From positions 372,001-436,000 of the forward strand of contig CAVZPR010000002.1 in NCBI GenBank assembly GCA_963777285.1: DNA of 64,000 nucleotides. The letters run 5' to 3'. Below the pieces are notes generated by a model. It saw only the letters and a list, made by a program, of their open reading frames with translations. It ran no database searches and had not been told where the DNA came from. Positions 1-8,220 of this stretch are shown piece by piece (positions within the stretch are counted from its first letter, which is position 1; the number at the start of each line of letters is the position of its first letter). Source of the stretch: JAFARE01 sp963777285. Its GTDB lineage: Bacteria; Chloroflexota; Dormibacteria; Aeolococcales; Aeolococcaceae. Both the position numbers and the translations under genes were made by a program.

Positions 1-617
1 CCGTGCACCACGCGGCGCGCGTCGAAGTGCTGCAGGTAGCGCTGCAGCCGCTGCGGATCGTCGAACGCGTGCCGCCCGACCGTGTAGCGCAGCGCCGTGA
101 GGACACCGCCGGGCGCGTGCGTCCAGCGATGCACCACGTCGTTGACCGCGTCGACCGTGTTCCCGAGCTCCGCGTAGCGGTCGTCGTCGGTGTGCTGCAT
201 CAGGGTCCCGTCATCCAGCCGGATCATGAAGGGAAGGCTTCGCAGCCACGTCTCCAGCTCAGCCTCGGCCGCCACCTCGCGGAGATCAGCCCAGTCGCCG
301 CGGCGGCTGAGCCAGAGCTCCTCCACCGACAGTCCGTCGCGCGTGCGCCAGTCGCCCACCTCCCGCACGCCGCGCGACCGCTCGAGCACCACCAGCAGGA
401 ACAGGTCGTGGTTGCCCAGCACCGCGCGCGAGTTGCGCCGCGAGCGCGCCACGCGTGCCGCTGCGGCGCCGCCGCCGGCCCCGGGAACGCCACCCTGGAA
501 GAAGTCGCCGAGGAAGACGGTCTGCACCTCGTCCTCGGGATACGGCGAGAGCGCGTCGCGCAGCCGTTCCACGTCGCCCTGCACGTCGCCCACCACGAGG
601 ATCGGCAGCGCAGCCAC
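1..617 (-). CDS. Metallophosphoesterase (PPP-like), 3' end cut by window
   Basis: Calcineurin-like phosphoesterase that would hydrolyse a phosphoester with a dinuclear metal centre. The translation shows the family blocks in order: GDVQGD (residues 10-15), GDFFQGG (37-43), GNHD (68-71) and a late VVHG near the window edge. Two blocks deviate from the PPP consensus: GDxHG has Gln for His and GDxxDRG has Gln-Gly, so the metal site may differ or activity be reduced. The GTG start at 617 is chosen because TATTCT lies exactly 6 nt upstream, a spacing repeated in this window. It lies 25 nt after argH but seems to have its own promoter. The C-terminus is missing; the substrate is unknown. Confidence 0.75.
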   Translation of the reverse strand, partial: MAALPILVVGDVQGDVERLRDALSPYPEDEVQTVFLGDFFQGGVPGAGGGAAAARVARSRRNSRAVLGNHDLFLLVVLERSRGVREVGDWRTRDGLSVEELWLSRRGDWADLREVAAEAELETWLRSLPFMIRLDDGTLMQHTDDDRYAELGNTVDAVNDVVHRWTHAPGGVLTALRYTVGRHAFDDPQRLQRYLQHFDARRVVH

Positions 618-629
618 GCACCCAGAATA
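618..629 (-). promoter_or_regulatory. Leaderless-type -10 element of the metallophosphoesterase
   Basis: On the minus strand TATTCT (629-624) is followed by 6 nt and then the GTG at 617. Transcription from such an element would begin at or near the start codon. No clear -35 is seen. Confidence 0.5.
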
Positions 630-642
630 CGGGCTGGTGCCG

Positions 643-2058
643 CTAGCCCAGCTCCGCGATGTGGCGGCGGTTCTCGTCGATGAGGTCCGTGGCGCGCCCC
701 ATCTGGTGCGACACCGACCGCGGCCCGGGGCCGCCCGCGACCTCGCGACGCGCCAGCGCGCCCTCCATGACGAACAGCTCGAGCACGTCCGGCTCGAACG
801 CAGGCGAGGCTTCGCGCCACTCGGCCGCGCTGAGATCGGCAATGGTGCGTCCGTCATTCAGCGCGCGCCGCACCACGGCGCCGACGATGCCGTGCGCCTC
901 GCGAAACGGGACGCCGCGGTCCACGAGGTACTCGGCCACGTCCGTCGCCAGCAGCGCCGGGTCCGACGCCGCCTGGCGCATCGCGTCGGTGTCGAAGTGC
1001 ACCACGGACACGAGCTCGGTGAGCGCGGCCAGGGTCGTGCGCGTGACGTCGATCGCGTCGAAGAGCGCCCGCTTGTCCTCCTGCAGGTCGCGGTTGTACG
1101 AGAGCGGAAGCCCCTTGAGCATCATCAGCAGCGACATGAGCGCGCCGGCGACCCGGCCGCTGCGTCCGCGGGCGAGCTCGGCGACGTCGGGATTCTTCTT
1201 CTGCGGCATCAGCGACGAACCGGTGGCGTGGGTGTCGGGAAAGGCGACAAAGCCGAACTCGCTGCTCGACCACAGCACGAGCTCGTCGCTGAAGCGGGAC
1301 AGGTGCACCATCAGCAGCGCGCACGCCGCGGTCACCTCGACGGCGAAGTCACGGTCAGAGACCGCGTCCAGGCTGTTGGCGCTGAGCGCGGAGAATCCCA
1401 GGTCGCGCGCCGCGCGCTGCCGGTCGAGTCGCAGCGTCGACCCGGCGAGGGCGCCGCTGCCCAGCGGCGACACGTCGCAGCGGGCGCGCGCATCGAGGAT
1501 TCGCTGCAGGTCACGCTGCAGCATCTCGACGTACGCCAGCAGGTGGTGCGCGAGCGACACGGGCTGCGCGCGTTGCATGTGCGTGTAGCCGGGAAGCAGC
1601 GCCGCACGATGTTCCTGGGCCCGGTGCAGCAGCGCGTCCTGCAGCGCCGTGATGTCGAGCGCCAGGTCACGGCAGGCGCGCTTGGTGTACAGACGCAGGT
1701 CCGTGGCCACCTGATCGTTGCGGCTCCGGCCCGTGTGCAGCTTGGCGGCCGCGGCGCCGGCCAGCTCACCCAGGCGCCGCTCGACGGCCATGTGGATGTC
1801 CTCGTCCCACGCCTCCAGCGCGAAGCTGCCGTCCGCCACCTCACCGGCGAGGCGCTCCAGCCCCGCATCGAGTGCGGCGTGCTCCGCATCGTCGAGCAGG
1901 CCGATCGCGTGCAGCATGGCGGCCTGCGCTCGCGACCCGGCGACGTCGTCGGGAAGGAGGCGCAGGTCCACGTCGATGTCGCGGGTGTACGCGGTGACCG
2001 TGGGCGACGTCTCGCCGCCGAGACGCGCCGCCCACACCGCGGCACCGCCGGGCTTCAC
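643..2058 (-). CDS. argH: Argininosuccinate lyase
   Basis: Last step of arginine synthesis: splits argininosuccinate into arginine and fumarate in the cytoplasm. 471 aa, the usual length. The fumarase/aspartase signature GSSLMPQKKNPD is intact in the second half, and the N-terminal AVWAARLGG matches the family's usual opening. GTG at 2058 is chosen because it places that opening at the N-terminus, 16 nt after argG; an in-frame GTG at 2085 would overlap argG by 11 nt. It is the last gene of the arg cluster. Confidence 0.93.
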   Translation of the reverse strand: MKPGGAAVWAARLGGETSPTVTAYTRDIDVDLRLLPDDVAGSRAQAAMLHAIGLLDDAEHAALDAGLERLAGEVADGSFALEAWDEDIHMAVERRLGELAGAAAAKLHTGRSRNDQVATDLRLYTKRACRDLALDITALQDALLHRAQEHRAALLPGYTHMQRAQPVSLAHHLLAYVEMLQRDLQRILDARARCDVSPLGSGALAGSTLRLDRQRAARDLGFSALSANSLDAVSDRDFAVEVTAACALLMVHLSRFSDELVLWSSSEFGFVAFPDTHATGSSLMPQKKNPDVAELARGRSGRVAGALMSLLMMLKGLPLSYNRDLQEDKRALFDAIDVTRTTLAALTELVSVVHFDTDAMRQAASDPALLATDVAEYLVDRGVPFREAHGIVGAVVRRALNDGRTIADLSAAEWREASPAFEPDVLELFVMEGALARREVAGGPGPRSVSHQMGRATDLIDENRRHIAELG

Positions 2059-2074
2059 GGCGCGTGCTCGCCGC

Positions 2075-3316
2075 TCAGGCTTCACGGCGCAGGGTGCGGT
2101 GCGCGACCTGGAGTGGAGCCGCGTCCTCGAGCGCGCCCTGGACGCGGGTCTGGATGCGCAGCGGAAGGCCGAAGAGCTCGATGAACCCACGCGCGGACGT
2201 GTGGTCGAAGGTATCCACGCTGCGGTCGTACGTCGCCAGCCCCTGCTCGTACAGCGAATGCTCCGCGCGGCGACCCGTGACCCGCGCGTCGCCGTGCTCG
2301 AGATGAACGCGGACCTCGCCGGTGACGTGCTCCTGCGTCGCCGCCACGAATGCGCTCAGCGCCATGCGCAGGGCGCCGAACCACAGCCCGTCGTACACCA
2401 GCCGCGCCCATTCGTCCGCGACGCCGCGCTTGAACAGCTGCAGGTCACGCGACAGCGTGAGCGCTTCGAGCGCCGCGTGCGCGGTGTGGAGCACCGCGGC
2501 CGCCGGCGCCTCGTACACCTCGCGCGACTTGATTCCCACGAGCCGGTCCTCCACGTGATCGACGCGGCCGACACCATGGCTTCCCGCCACGCTGTTGAGC
2601 TCCCGCACCAGCTCGTGGGATTCGCGTCTGACGCCGTGGAGCGACACCGGACGGCCCTGCTCGAAGCCGACGATCACGTCCTCTGGCTGCGATGCGCTCT
2701 GCACCGTCCACTGGAACACGTCAGCAGGAGGCTCCGCCCAGGGGTCCTCGAGCACACCGCACTCCACGCTGCGGCCCCACAGGTTGGCGTCGATCGAGTA
2801 CGGCGACGCTGCGGTCACGGGCACCGCGATGCCGTGCCGCGCTGCGTACTCGATCTCCTGCGGCCGGCCCATGTCCCAGTCGCGCACCGGGGCGACGACG
2901 CGCAGCTCCGGCGCGAGCGCGCCGACGGCGACGTCGAACCGCACCTGGTCGTTGCCCTTGCCGGTGCAGCCGTGGGCGACGGCCACGGCTCCTTCGGTGC
3001 GCGCCACGTCCACCAGCAGCTTGGCGATGAGCGGCCGCGCCAGCGCCGTGGCAAGCGGGTACACGCCCTGGTACAGGGCGCCGGCGGCGAGCGTGGGGAA
3101 GCAGAACTGCTCGGCGAACACCGACTGCGCGTCGACGACGTGCGCGCTCACGGCGCCGGTATCCAGGGCGCGGCGGGCGACCGCGTCGACGTCGCGGGTC
3201 TCGCCCAGGTCCGCGGTCAGCGTCACCACCTCGTAGCCGAGGTGCTCCTGCAGCCAGCGGATGGCGACCGATGTGTCCAGCCCTCCGCTGTACGCGAGCA
3301 CGCAGCGCTCGGTCAC
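2075..3316 (-). CDS. argG: Argininosuccinate synthase
   Basis: Condenses citrulline and aspartate with ATP to argininosuccinate. 413 aa, full length. The N-terminal P-loop-like ATP pyrophosphatase motif YSGGLDTS is at residues 9-16, followed by family segments such as AHGCTGKGNDQVRF. The GTG start overlaps the argR stop by 4 nt (GTGA), which implies translational coupling. It needs citrulline from ornithine carbamoyltransferase, which is not encoded in this window. Confidence 0.95.
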   Translation of the reverse strand: MTERCVLAYSGGLDTSVAIRWLQEHLGYEVVTLTADLGETRDVDAVARRALDTGAVSAHVVDAQSVFAEQFCFPTLAAGALYQGVYPLATALARPLIAKLLVDVARTEGAVAVAHGCTGKGNDQVRFDVAVGALAPELRVVAPVRDWDMGRPQEIEYAARHGIAVPVTAASPYSIDANLWGRSVECGVLEDPWAEPPADVFQWTVQSASQPEDVIVGFEQGRPVSLHGVRRESHELVRELNSVAGSHGVGRVDHVEDRLVGIKSREVYEAPAAAVLHTAHAALEALTLSRDLQLFKRGVADEWARLVYDGLWFGALRMALSAFVAATQEHVTGEVRVHLEHGDARVTGRRAEHSLYEQGLATYDRSVDTFDHTSARGFIELFGLPLRIQTRVQGALEDAAPLQVAHRTLRREA

Positions 3317-3807
3317 TGCACCTCGCCGCTCATGGCGCGCAGGCGCAGCCAGAGTCGCTGCGCGGCGGGACGCGAGCGCGTGATCACCAGCACCGTGTCG
3401 TCGCCGGCGACGGTGCCCGCCACCTCGTCGAAGCGCGCCCCGTCGATGGCGCCGCCGACGAGCGGCGCGGTTCCGGGCGCGGCGTGGACCACACCGAAAA
3501 GGTCGATGAACTCGATGCTCACGACGTGCTCGCGCACCGCGCTGCGCAGACGGTGCTGCGCGCCCTCCACGTCGAGCTCCGCAACCGGCGCGACGTACCG
3601 CGTGCCACCCTGGTCGTGGACGCGGAGCAAACCCATCTCGCGGATGTCGCGGCTGACCGTCGCCTGCGTGACGTCGAGGCGACGGTGGCGCAGCTGGTCG
3701 ACGAGCTCTTCCTGGGTCCGGATCACGCGCCGTCGCACCAGCTCCAGGATGGCGCGCTGCCGCGCGCCCTTGCCGGCGACGCCCAGCGCCCGCGCTGCGG
3801 TTGCCAT
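3313..3807 (-). CDS. argR: Arginine repressor ArgR
   Basis: Arginine-sensing transcription factor of about 164 aa. The N-terminal winged helix carries the family recognition segment TQATVSRDIREMGLLRV. The C-terminal hexamerisation and arginine-binding half contains the acidic pattern GTVAGDDTVLVITRS. The start is either ATG 3807, which shares 1 nt with the argD stop, or GTG 3810, which gives a 4-nt GTGA overlap. It sits inside the operon it presumably represses; a candidate operator lies upstream of argC (8203-8220), so autoregulation through the argC promoter is likely. Confidence 0.93.
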   Translation of the reverse strand: MATAARALGVAGKGARQRAILELVRRRVIRTQEELVDQLRHRRLDVTQATVSRDIREMGLLRVHDQGGTRYVAPVAELDVEGAQHRLRSAVREHVVSIEFIDLFGVVHAAPGTAPLVGGAIDGARFDEVAGTVAGDDTVLVITRSRPAAQRLWLRLRAMSGEVQ

Positions 3808-5027
3808 CACACCGCCACCGCTGCGACGCGGGTGAAGGCCGCGCGCAGGCGGTGCAGCGACTCGTCGACCTCGGCCCGCGTGATCACCAGGGGCGGCACC
3901 AGGCGCAGCGTGCGCGCACCGATCGCGTTCACGATCAGGCCCTCGCGCAGCGCGGCCGATGCGAGCTGCGGCGCCACGTCCTCGCTGAGGCCGACGCCGA
4001 TCATCAGGCCGCGTCCCCGCACCTCGGCGATGGGAAGCTCATCGGCGAGCGCATGCAGCGACCCGGTGAGGTGGTCGCCCACTGACGCGGCGTTCGCCAC
4101 CAGGCCCTCGTCGTCAATGGCGCGCATGACCGCGACTCCGGCCGCGCACGCCAGCGGTCCGCCGCCGAACGTGGAACCGTGGTCGCCGGGCTCGAACACG
4201 TCGGCGCGGGGTGCGGCGACGACGGCCCCGATCGGCACGCCGCCGCCCAGACCCTTGGCAATGGTCATCACGTCGGGTGCGACGCCATCGTGCTGGTGCG
4301 CCCACCACCGCCCCGTGCGCCCCATTCCGGTCTGCACCTCATCGAGGATCAGCAGCACGTCGCGCGCGTCGCAGAGCTCGCGGATCCGGTGGAGCACTCC
4401 TGTGTCGAGCGGGTGCACGCCGCTCTCACCCTGGATGGGCTCCAGCATCACAGCGCACGCGCGATCGTCGACCGCCGCCGCGAGCGCGTCGACATCGTTG
4501 TACGCGACGTGTGTGAAACCGCCAGGCAGCGGCTGAAACGGCTCCTGGTAGCGGCGGTTCGCAGTCGCCGCCAGTGCCGCTGCGGTGCGTCCGTGAAACG
4601 CCCCCTCCATGCACACGATGTTTGCGGCGCCACCGCGGGCGCGCTTCCCCCACTTGCGCGCCAGCTTGATTGCAGCTTCGGTTGCTTCCGCCCCGCTGTT
4701 GCAGAAGAACACGCGGCCCGGGAACGACGTCCGGATGAGGGCCTCGGCGAGCTCCAGCTGGGGCTCGCTGTAGTACAGATTGCTCGTGTGAATGAGGCGC
4801 TGCGCCTGCGCGGAGAGCGCCTCTCGCAGCGCCGGATGGCCGTGGCCGAGCACGTTCACCGCAATCCCCGCCACCAGATCGATCAGCTCGCGACCGTCGG
4901 AGTCGCGCACCCACACGCCGTGGCCGTCGACCAGCGTCACGGGGCGCGGCGGATACGCGTCCATCAGCAGGCGCGAGGCGCGCTCGGCGGTCGGCGCGAG
5001 GGCAGGGGACGCACCGTCGGGGGTCAC
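3807..5027 (-). CDS. argD: Acetylornithine aminotransferase
   Basis: PLP-dependent class III aminotransferase that converts N-acetylglutamate semialdehyde to N-acetylornithine with glutamate as donor. About 406 aa. Family segments include FCNSGAEATEAAIKLAR, the aspartate block LILDEVQTGMGRTG and the PLP lysine in TIAKGLGGGVPIGA. GTG 5027 is chosen because it gives the GTGA overlap with argB seen elsewhere in the cluster; an upstream ATG at 5048 would overlap argB by 25 nt. The next gene downstream is argR, not argF. Confidence 0.93.
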   Translation of the reverse strand: MTPDGASPALAPTAERASRLLMDAYPPRPVTLVDGHGVWVRDSDGRELIDLVAGIAVNVLGHGHPALREALSAQAQRLIHTSNLYYSEPQLELAEALIRTSFPGRVFFCNSGAEATEAAIKLARKWGKRARGGAANIVCMEGAFHGRTAAALAATANRRYQEPFQPLPGGFTHVAYNDVDALAAAVDDRACAVMLEPIQGESGVHPLDTGVLHRIRELCDARDVLLILDEVQTGMGRTGRWWAHQHDGVAPDVMTIAKGLGGGVPIGAVVAAPRADVFEPGDHGSTFGGGPLACAAGVAVMRAIDDEGLVANAASVGDHLTGSLHALADELPIAEVRGRGLMIGVGLSEDVAPQLASAALREGLIVNAIGARTLRLVPPLVITRAEVDESLHRLRAAFTRVAAVAV

Positions 5028-5902
5028 GTCGCCACCATCGATGTGCACATCGTGCCCACGCCGCTCTCGGTGAGCAGCTCCAGCAGGAGCGAGTGCGGCA
5101 CGCGCCCGTCGATGATGTGCGCCGCGACGCCGCTCTCGGCGGCCCGGATCGCGGCGCGCACCTTGGGAATCATGCCGTCGACGACGACGCCGTCGCTGAT
5201 CAGTCGCCGCGCCATCATGCTGTCCACCTCGCTGATCAGCCGGCCGTCTGCGTCGCGCACGCCCTCCACGTCGGTGAGCAGGATCAGCTTGGTCGCCGAC
5301 AGCGCGACCGCGAGCTCAGCGGCGACCGAATCGGCGTTGACGTTGTACGCCTGGCCGTCGTACCCGAGTCCTATGGACGCCATCACGGGAATGCGTCCCT
5401 GGTTCAGGATGCCGGCGATCGGCTCGCTGTTCACCTGGTCGACGTCGCCGACGAAGCCGAGGTGCGCCCCGAACTCGTCGACGCGCGGGCGCACCAGCAG
5501 CGTGGGGCCGTCCTCGCCGCTCAGCCCGATGGCGCTGCCGCCGTGCTGGTTGATGCGCGAGACGATGTCAGGCCCGACCTTGCCGGTCAGCACCATCTTG
5601 GCGATCTCCATCGTCGGCGCGTCGGTGACGCGCAGCCCGTTGACGAAGCGGGGCTCGAGACCCACACGCTGCTGCCACGCGCTGATCTCCGCTCCCCCGC
5701 CATGGACCAGCACCGGGCGCATGCCCACGAAGCGGAGCAGCACGACGTCCTGCAGCACCGCGTCGACGGCGCTGTCGGCGGCATCCAGCGCACCGCCGAG
5801 CTTGATCACCATGACGTCGCCGCTGAAGCGCTTGATGTACGGCAGCGCCTCGATGAGCACGTGTGCTCTGCGGATCCGCTCGTCGATCGTCTCGATCACC
5901 AT
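5024..5902 (-). CDS. argB: Acetylglutamate kinase
   Basis: Phosphorylates N-acetylglutamate with ATP, the second step of the acetylated arginine route. 292 aa. The amino-acid-kinase fold motifs are visible: VIKLGGALDA near residue 30, VLVHGGGAEIS near 70 and ILLTDVEGV near 205. ATG 5902 has a GGAG motif about 12 nt upstream, one of the few leadered starts in the operon, in the 32-nt gap after argJ. Arginine-sensitive kinases usually have an extra N-terminal helix; the segment before the VIKLGG motif is long enough for one, so feedback inhibition is plausible. Confidence 0.94.
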   Translation of the reverse strand: MVIETIDERIRRAHVLIEALPYIKRFSGDVMVIKLGGALDAADSAVDAVLQDVVLLRFVGMRPVLVHGGGAEISAWQQRVGLEPRFVNGLRVTDAPTMEIAKMVLTGKVGPDIVSRINQHGGSAIGLSGEDGPTLLVRPRVDEFGAHLGFVGDVDQVNSEPIAGILNQGRIPVMASIGLGYDGQAYNVNADSVAAELAVALSATKLILLTDVEGVRDADGRLISEVDSMMARRLISDGVVVDGMIPKVRAAIRAAESGVAAHIIDGRVPHSLLLELLTESGVGTMCTSMVAT

Positions 5903-5934
5903 CGTGAGAGGTACTCCTGCAGCGTGTTCGGATC

Positions 5935-7161
5935 TTATGTCGTGTAGTCCGCGTTGATGCGCACGTAGCCCGCGGTGAGATCGCAGCCCCAGGCGTGCCC
6001 CACTCCGTCCCCGGCGCCGAGATCCACGTCGATGTCGGCGCGCGGCTGCTGCAGGAGAACGCTCACCTCGTCGAGGTCGCAGGGCGCCGGCGCCCCGCGC
6101 GCGAACACCGTGATCCCGCCGATGTCGACGCGGCAGCGGTCCAGCGTGAACGCGCAGCCGCTGCGCCCCAGCGCCGCGACGATGCGTCCCCAGTTGGGAT
6201 CCGCGCCGTGCACCGCCGTCTTCACCAGCGGACTGGCCGCCACCGTGCGCGCCGCCGTGCGTGCCTCCTCCGTCGATTCGGCGCCGCTGACGCTCACTCT
6301 GAAGTACCGCGTGGCGCCCTCGGCGTCGGCGACGACCTGCTCGGCCAGCGACCGGCAGACGTTGTGCACGGCACCCTCCAGCGTGTGCAGACGCTCGGTG
6401 CCGGCGGCAAACTGCTCGCCGCCGGCGGCGCCATTGGCCAGGAGGATGAGGCTGTCGTTGGTCGACGTGTCGCCGTCGACCGTCACGCAGTTGAACGTGT
6501 CCGCCGCGACCCGCGACAGGACGTCCTGCAACACCGCCTGGGGCACGACGGCGTCGGTCGTGACGAAGGCGAGCAGCGTCGCCATGTCCGGGTGGATCAT
6601 TCCCGACCCCTTGGCGATGCCGCCCACGCTGTACGTGACGCCGTCGCAGCTGAACAACTCGTCCGCCTGCTTGGGCCGCGTGTCGGTGGTCATGATCGCC
6701 CGCGTGATGCCGTCTCCGGTGACGTCGTCCAACGCGGCGGCGCGCACGATGCCGTCGATGACACGGTCCATCGGCATGGCGCGGCCGATCACGCCCGTGC
6801 TGCAGACGAGCACCTCGCTGGGATCGAGGTCGAGCGCGTCGCCCGCAGCGGCGCACATGCGCAGCGCGTCGCGAAACCCCTGCGCGCCCGTGCACGCATT
6901 GGCGTTGCCCGCGTTCACCACCACCGCGCCGACCGGTGTGCGGCGCCGCAACGTCAGCTGCGAGATCACAACCGGCGCCGCCTTCACCGTGTTGCGGGTG
7001 AACACACCCGCCGCCGCGGCCGGCGTCTCGGAACGGATGACGGCGACGTCCAGCCGCTTGACATCCCCGTCGCCACGGACGTTCGCAGCGGCTGCGCCGG
7101 CGCGGAAACCGGCGGGCGCGCACACCCCGGCGCGGCGCACAGCGCGCACCTCAGCCGTCAC
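5935..7161 (-). CDS. argJ: Glutamate N-acetyltransferase / ornithine acetyltransferase
   Basis: Transfers acetyl from N-acetylornithine to glutamate, making the acetyl cycle self-sustaining. 408 aa. ArgJ proenzymes cleave themselves before a threonine; the block GSGMIHPDMATLLAF holds that Ala-Thr bond. The C-terminus ends in NADYTT, as is typical for the family. GTG 7161 is chosen for its 4-nt GTGA overlap with the argC stop. Whether it is bifunctional (argA activity as well) cannot be read from sequence, but no argA or argE lies nearby. Confidence 0.94.
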   Translation of the reverse strand: MTAEVRAVRRAGVCAPAGFRAGAAAANVRGDGDVKRLDVAVIRSETPAAAAGVFTRNTVKAAPVVISQLTLRRRTPVGAVVVNAGNANACTGAQGFRDALRMCAAAGDALDLDPSEVLVCSTGVIGRAMPMDRVIDGIVRAAALDDVTGDGITRAIMTTDTRPKQADELFSCDGVTYSVGGIAKGSGMIHPDMATLLAFVTTDAVVPQAVLQDVLSRVAADTFNCVTVDGDTSTNDSLILLANGAAGGEQFAAGTERLHTLEGAVHNVCRSLAEQVVADAEGATRYFRVSVSGAESTEEARTAARTVAASPLVKTAVHGADPNWGRIVAALGRSGCAFTLDRCRVDIGGITVFARGAPAPCDLDEVSVLLQQPRADIDVDLGAGDGVGHAWGCDLTAGYVRINADYTT

Positions 7162-8183
7162 GGCCACGATGCCCACCGCTGCAGACCCGCGCTCTCCTGC
7201 AAGCCGAACCGCAGGTTGAGATCCTGCACGGCCTGCCCCGCCGCACCCTTGAGCAGGTTGTCGATCGCCACCGTGACCACGACGACACCGTCCTGCTCCC
7301 CGGCGTGCAGGGCCGCGACGTTTGTCCCGGCCACGCTCTTGGTCGCGGGCGGCGCTGCCTCGAGACGGATGAACTCGTGCTCCGCGCAGAACTCCTGGTA
7401 GGCGTGGCGCACGTCGTTCGCCGAGACACCGCGCCGCGGCCGCAGATAGGCCGTGGCCAGAAGCCCCCGTGTCATCGGCACCAGATGCGGGACGAAGGTC
7501 ACACGCACCTCCTGGCCGCCCGCCGCGGCGGACAGCTGCTCCAGCATCTCGGGCTTGTGCCGGTGCCCGCTGACGCCGTACGCGTGCACGGACTCGTTCA
7601 CCTCCGCGAACGATGACGCCAGCGCCGGCGAGCGGCCTGCACCGCTGACCCCGCTCTTGGCGTCGACGACGACGTCGTTCTCCACCATGCCTGCGCGCAG
7701 CGCCGGCGCGGTCGCCAGGATCGCAGCGGTGGGATAGCAGCCGGGCACCGCGATGACGTCGGCGCCGCGCAATGCCTCGCGATGCAACTCCGCGAGGCCG
7801 TACACCGCCTCGCCGCAGAGGTTGGGCGCCGGATGGGGCTCGCCGTACCAGCGCTCGTACGCCGCGGTGTCGCGCAGGCGGAAGTCGGCGCTCATGTCGA
7901 TGAGCACGGCGCCGTCACCCAGCCACGCGGCCGCGTGCTTCGCGGCGATCGTGTGCGGCAGCGCCGAGAGGATCACGTCCACGGCCCCGGCGCGGATCTC
8001 GGTTGTGATCGGCAGGTCGACCCCGCTGCCGGGGACGACGTCGCGATGACGGCGCCCCGCGTTGCTGCGGGCCACGACCTGGGTGAGCCGCACCCCCGGA
8101 TGCGCCTCCAGCAAGGCGACGCACTGCATGCCGATGTAGCCGGTGCAGCCCGCCACGGCGGCTCGAACGGCCGGGCTCGTCAC
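7158..8183 (-). CDS. argC: N-acetyl-gamma-glutamyl-phosphate reductase
   Basis: NADPH-dependent reduction of N-acetylglutamyl phosphate to the semialdehyde. 341 aa. The N-terminal Rossmann motif is AGCTGYIGMQ (residues 11-20); the catalytic cysteine is in VPGCYPTAAI near residue 148. It is the first gene of the arg cluster. The GTG start has TATACT exactly 6 nt upstream, so the transcript is probably leaderless, and an ArgR-like operator overlaps the -35 region. The GH15 stop codon is only 28 nt upstream. Confidence 0.95.
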   Translation of the reverse strand: MTSPAVRAAVAGCTGYIGMQCVALLEAHPGVRLTQVVARSNAGRRHRDVVPGSGVDLPITTEIRAGAVDVILSALPHTIAAKHAAAWLGDGAVLIDMSADFRLRDTAAYERWYGEPHPAPNLCGEAVYGLAELHREALRGADVIAVPGCYPTAAILATAPALRAGMVENDVVVDAKSGVSGAGRSPALASSFAEVNESVHAYGVSGHRHKPEMLEQLSAAAGGQEVRVTFVPHLVPMTRGLLATAYLRPRRGVSANDVRHAYQEFCAEHEFIRLEAAPPATKSVAGTNVAALHAGEQDGVVVVTVAIDNLLKGAAGQAVQDLNLRFGLQESAGLQRWASWP

Positions 8184-8195
8184 CGCACGAGTATA
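8184..8195 (-). promoter_or_regulatory. argC leaderless promoter (-10 TATACT)
   Basis: TATACT reads 8195-8190 on the minus strand, 6 nt before the GTG of argC. The -35 position falls in the AT-rich palindrome at 8203-8220 and is poor by the sigma70 consensus. Confidence 0.6.
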
Positions 8196-8202
8196 CGGTT
8201 GA

Positions 8203-8220
8203 TCTGAATAATTATGCAGA
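8203..8220. promoter_or_regulatory. ARG box (ArgR operator) upstream of argC
   Basis: TCTGAATAATTATGCAGA is an 18-bp near-palindrome with 8 of 9 pairs matched. Its core differs at one position from the 14-nt ARG-box core TGAATAATTATTCA known from other bacteria. It is strikingly AT-rich for this GC-rich DNA and covers the -35 region of argC, so bound ArgR would block initiation. It contains the TAA stop of the preceding GH15 gene. Only one box is visible; many ArgR operators have two. Confidence 0.8.

Noticed and set aside
190..3835. Very long plus-strand open frames opposite the arg genes
   Set aside because: They are GC-rich antisense frames (Arg/Pro/Ala-rich, no domains); the minus strand encodes clear arginine enzymes with catalytic motifs.
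8184..8211. Attenuator or riboswitch before argC
   Set aside because: Only 28 nt separate the GH15 stop from argC; no room for a leader structure.
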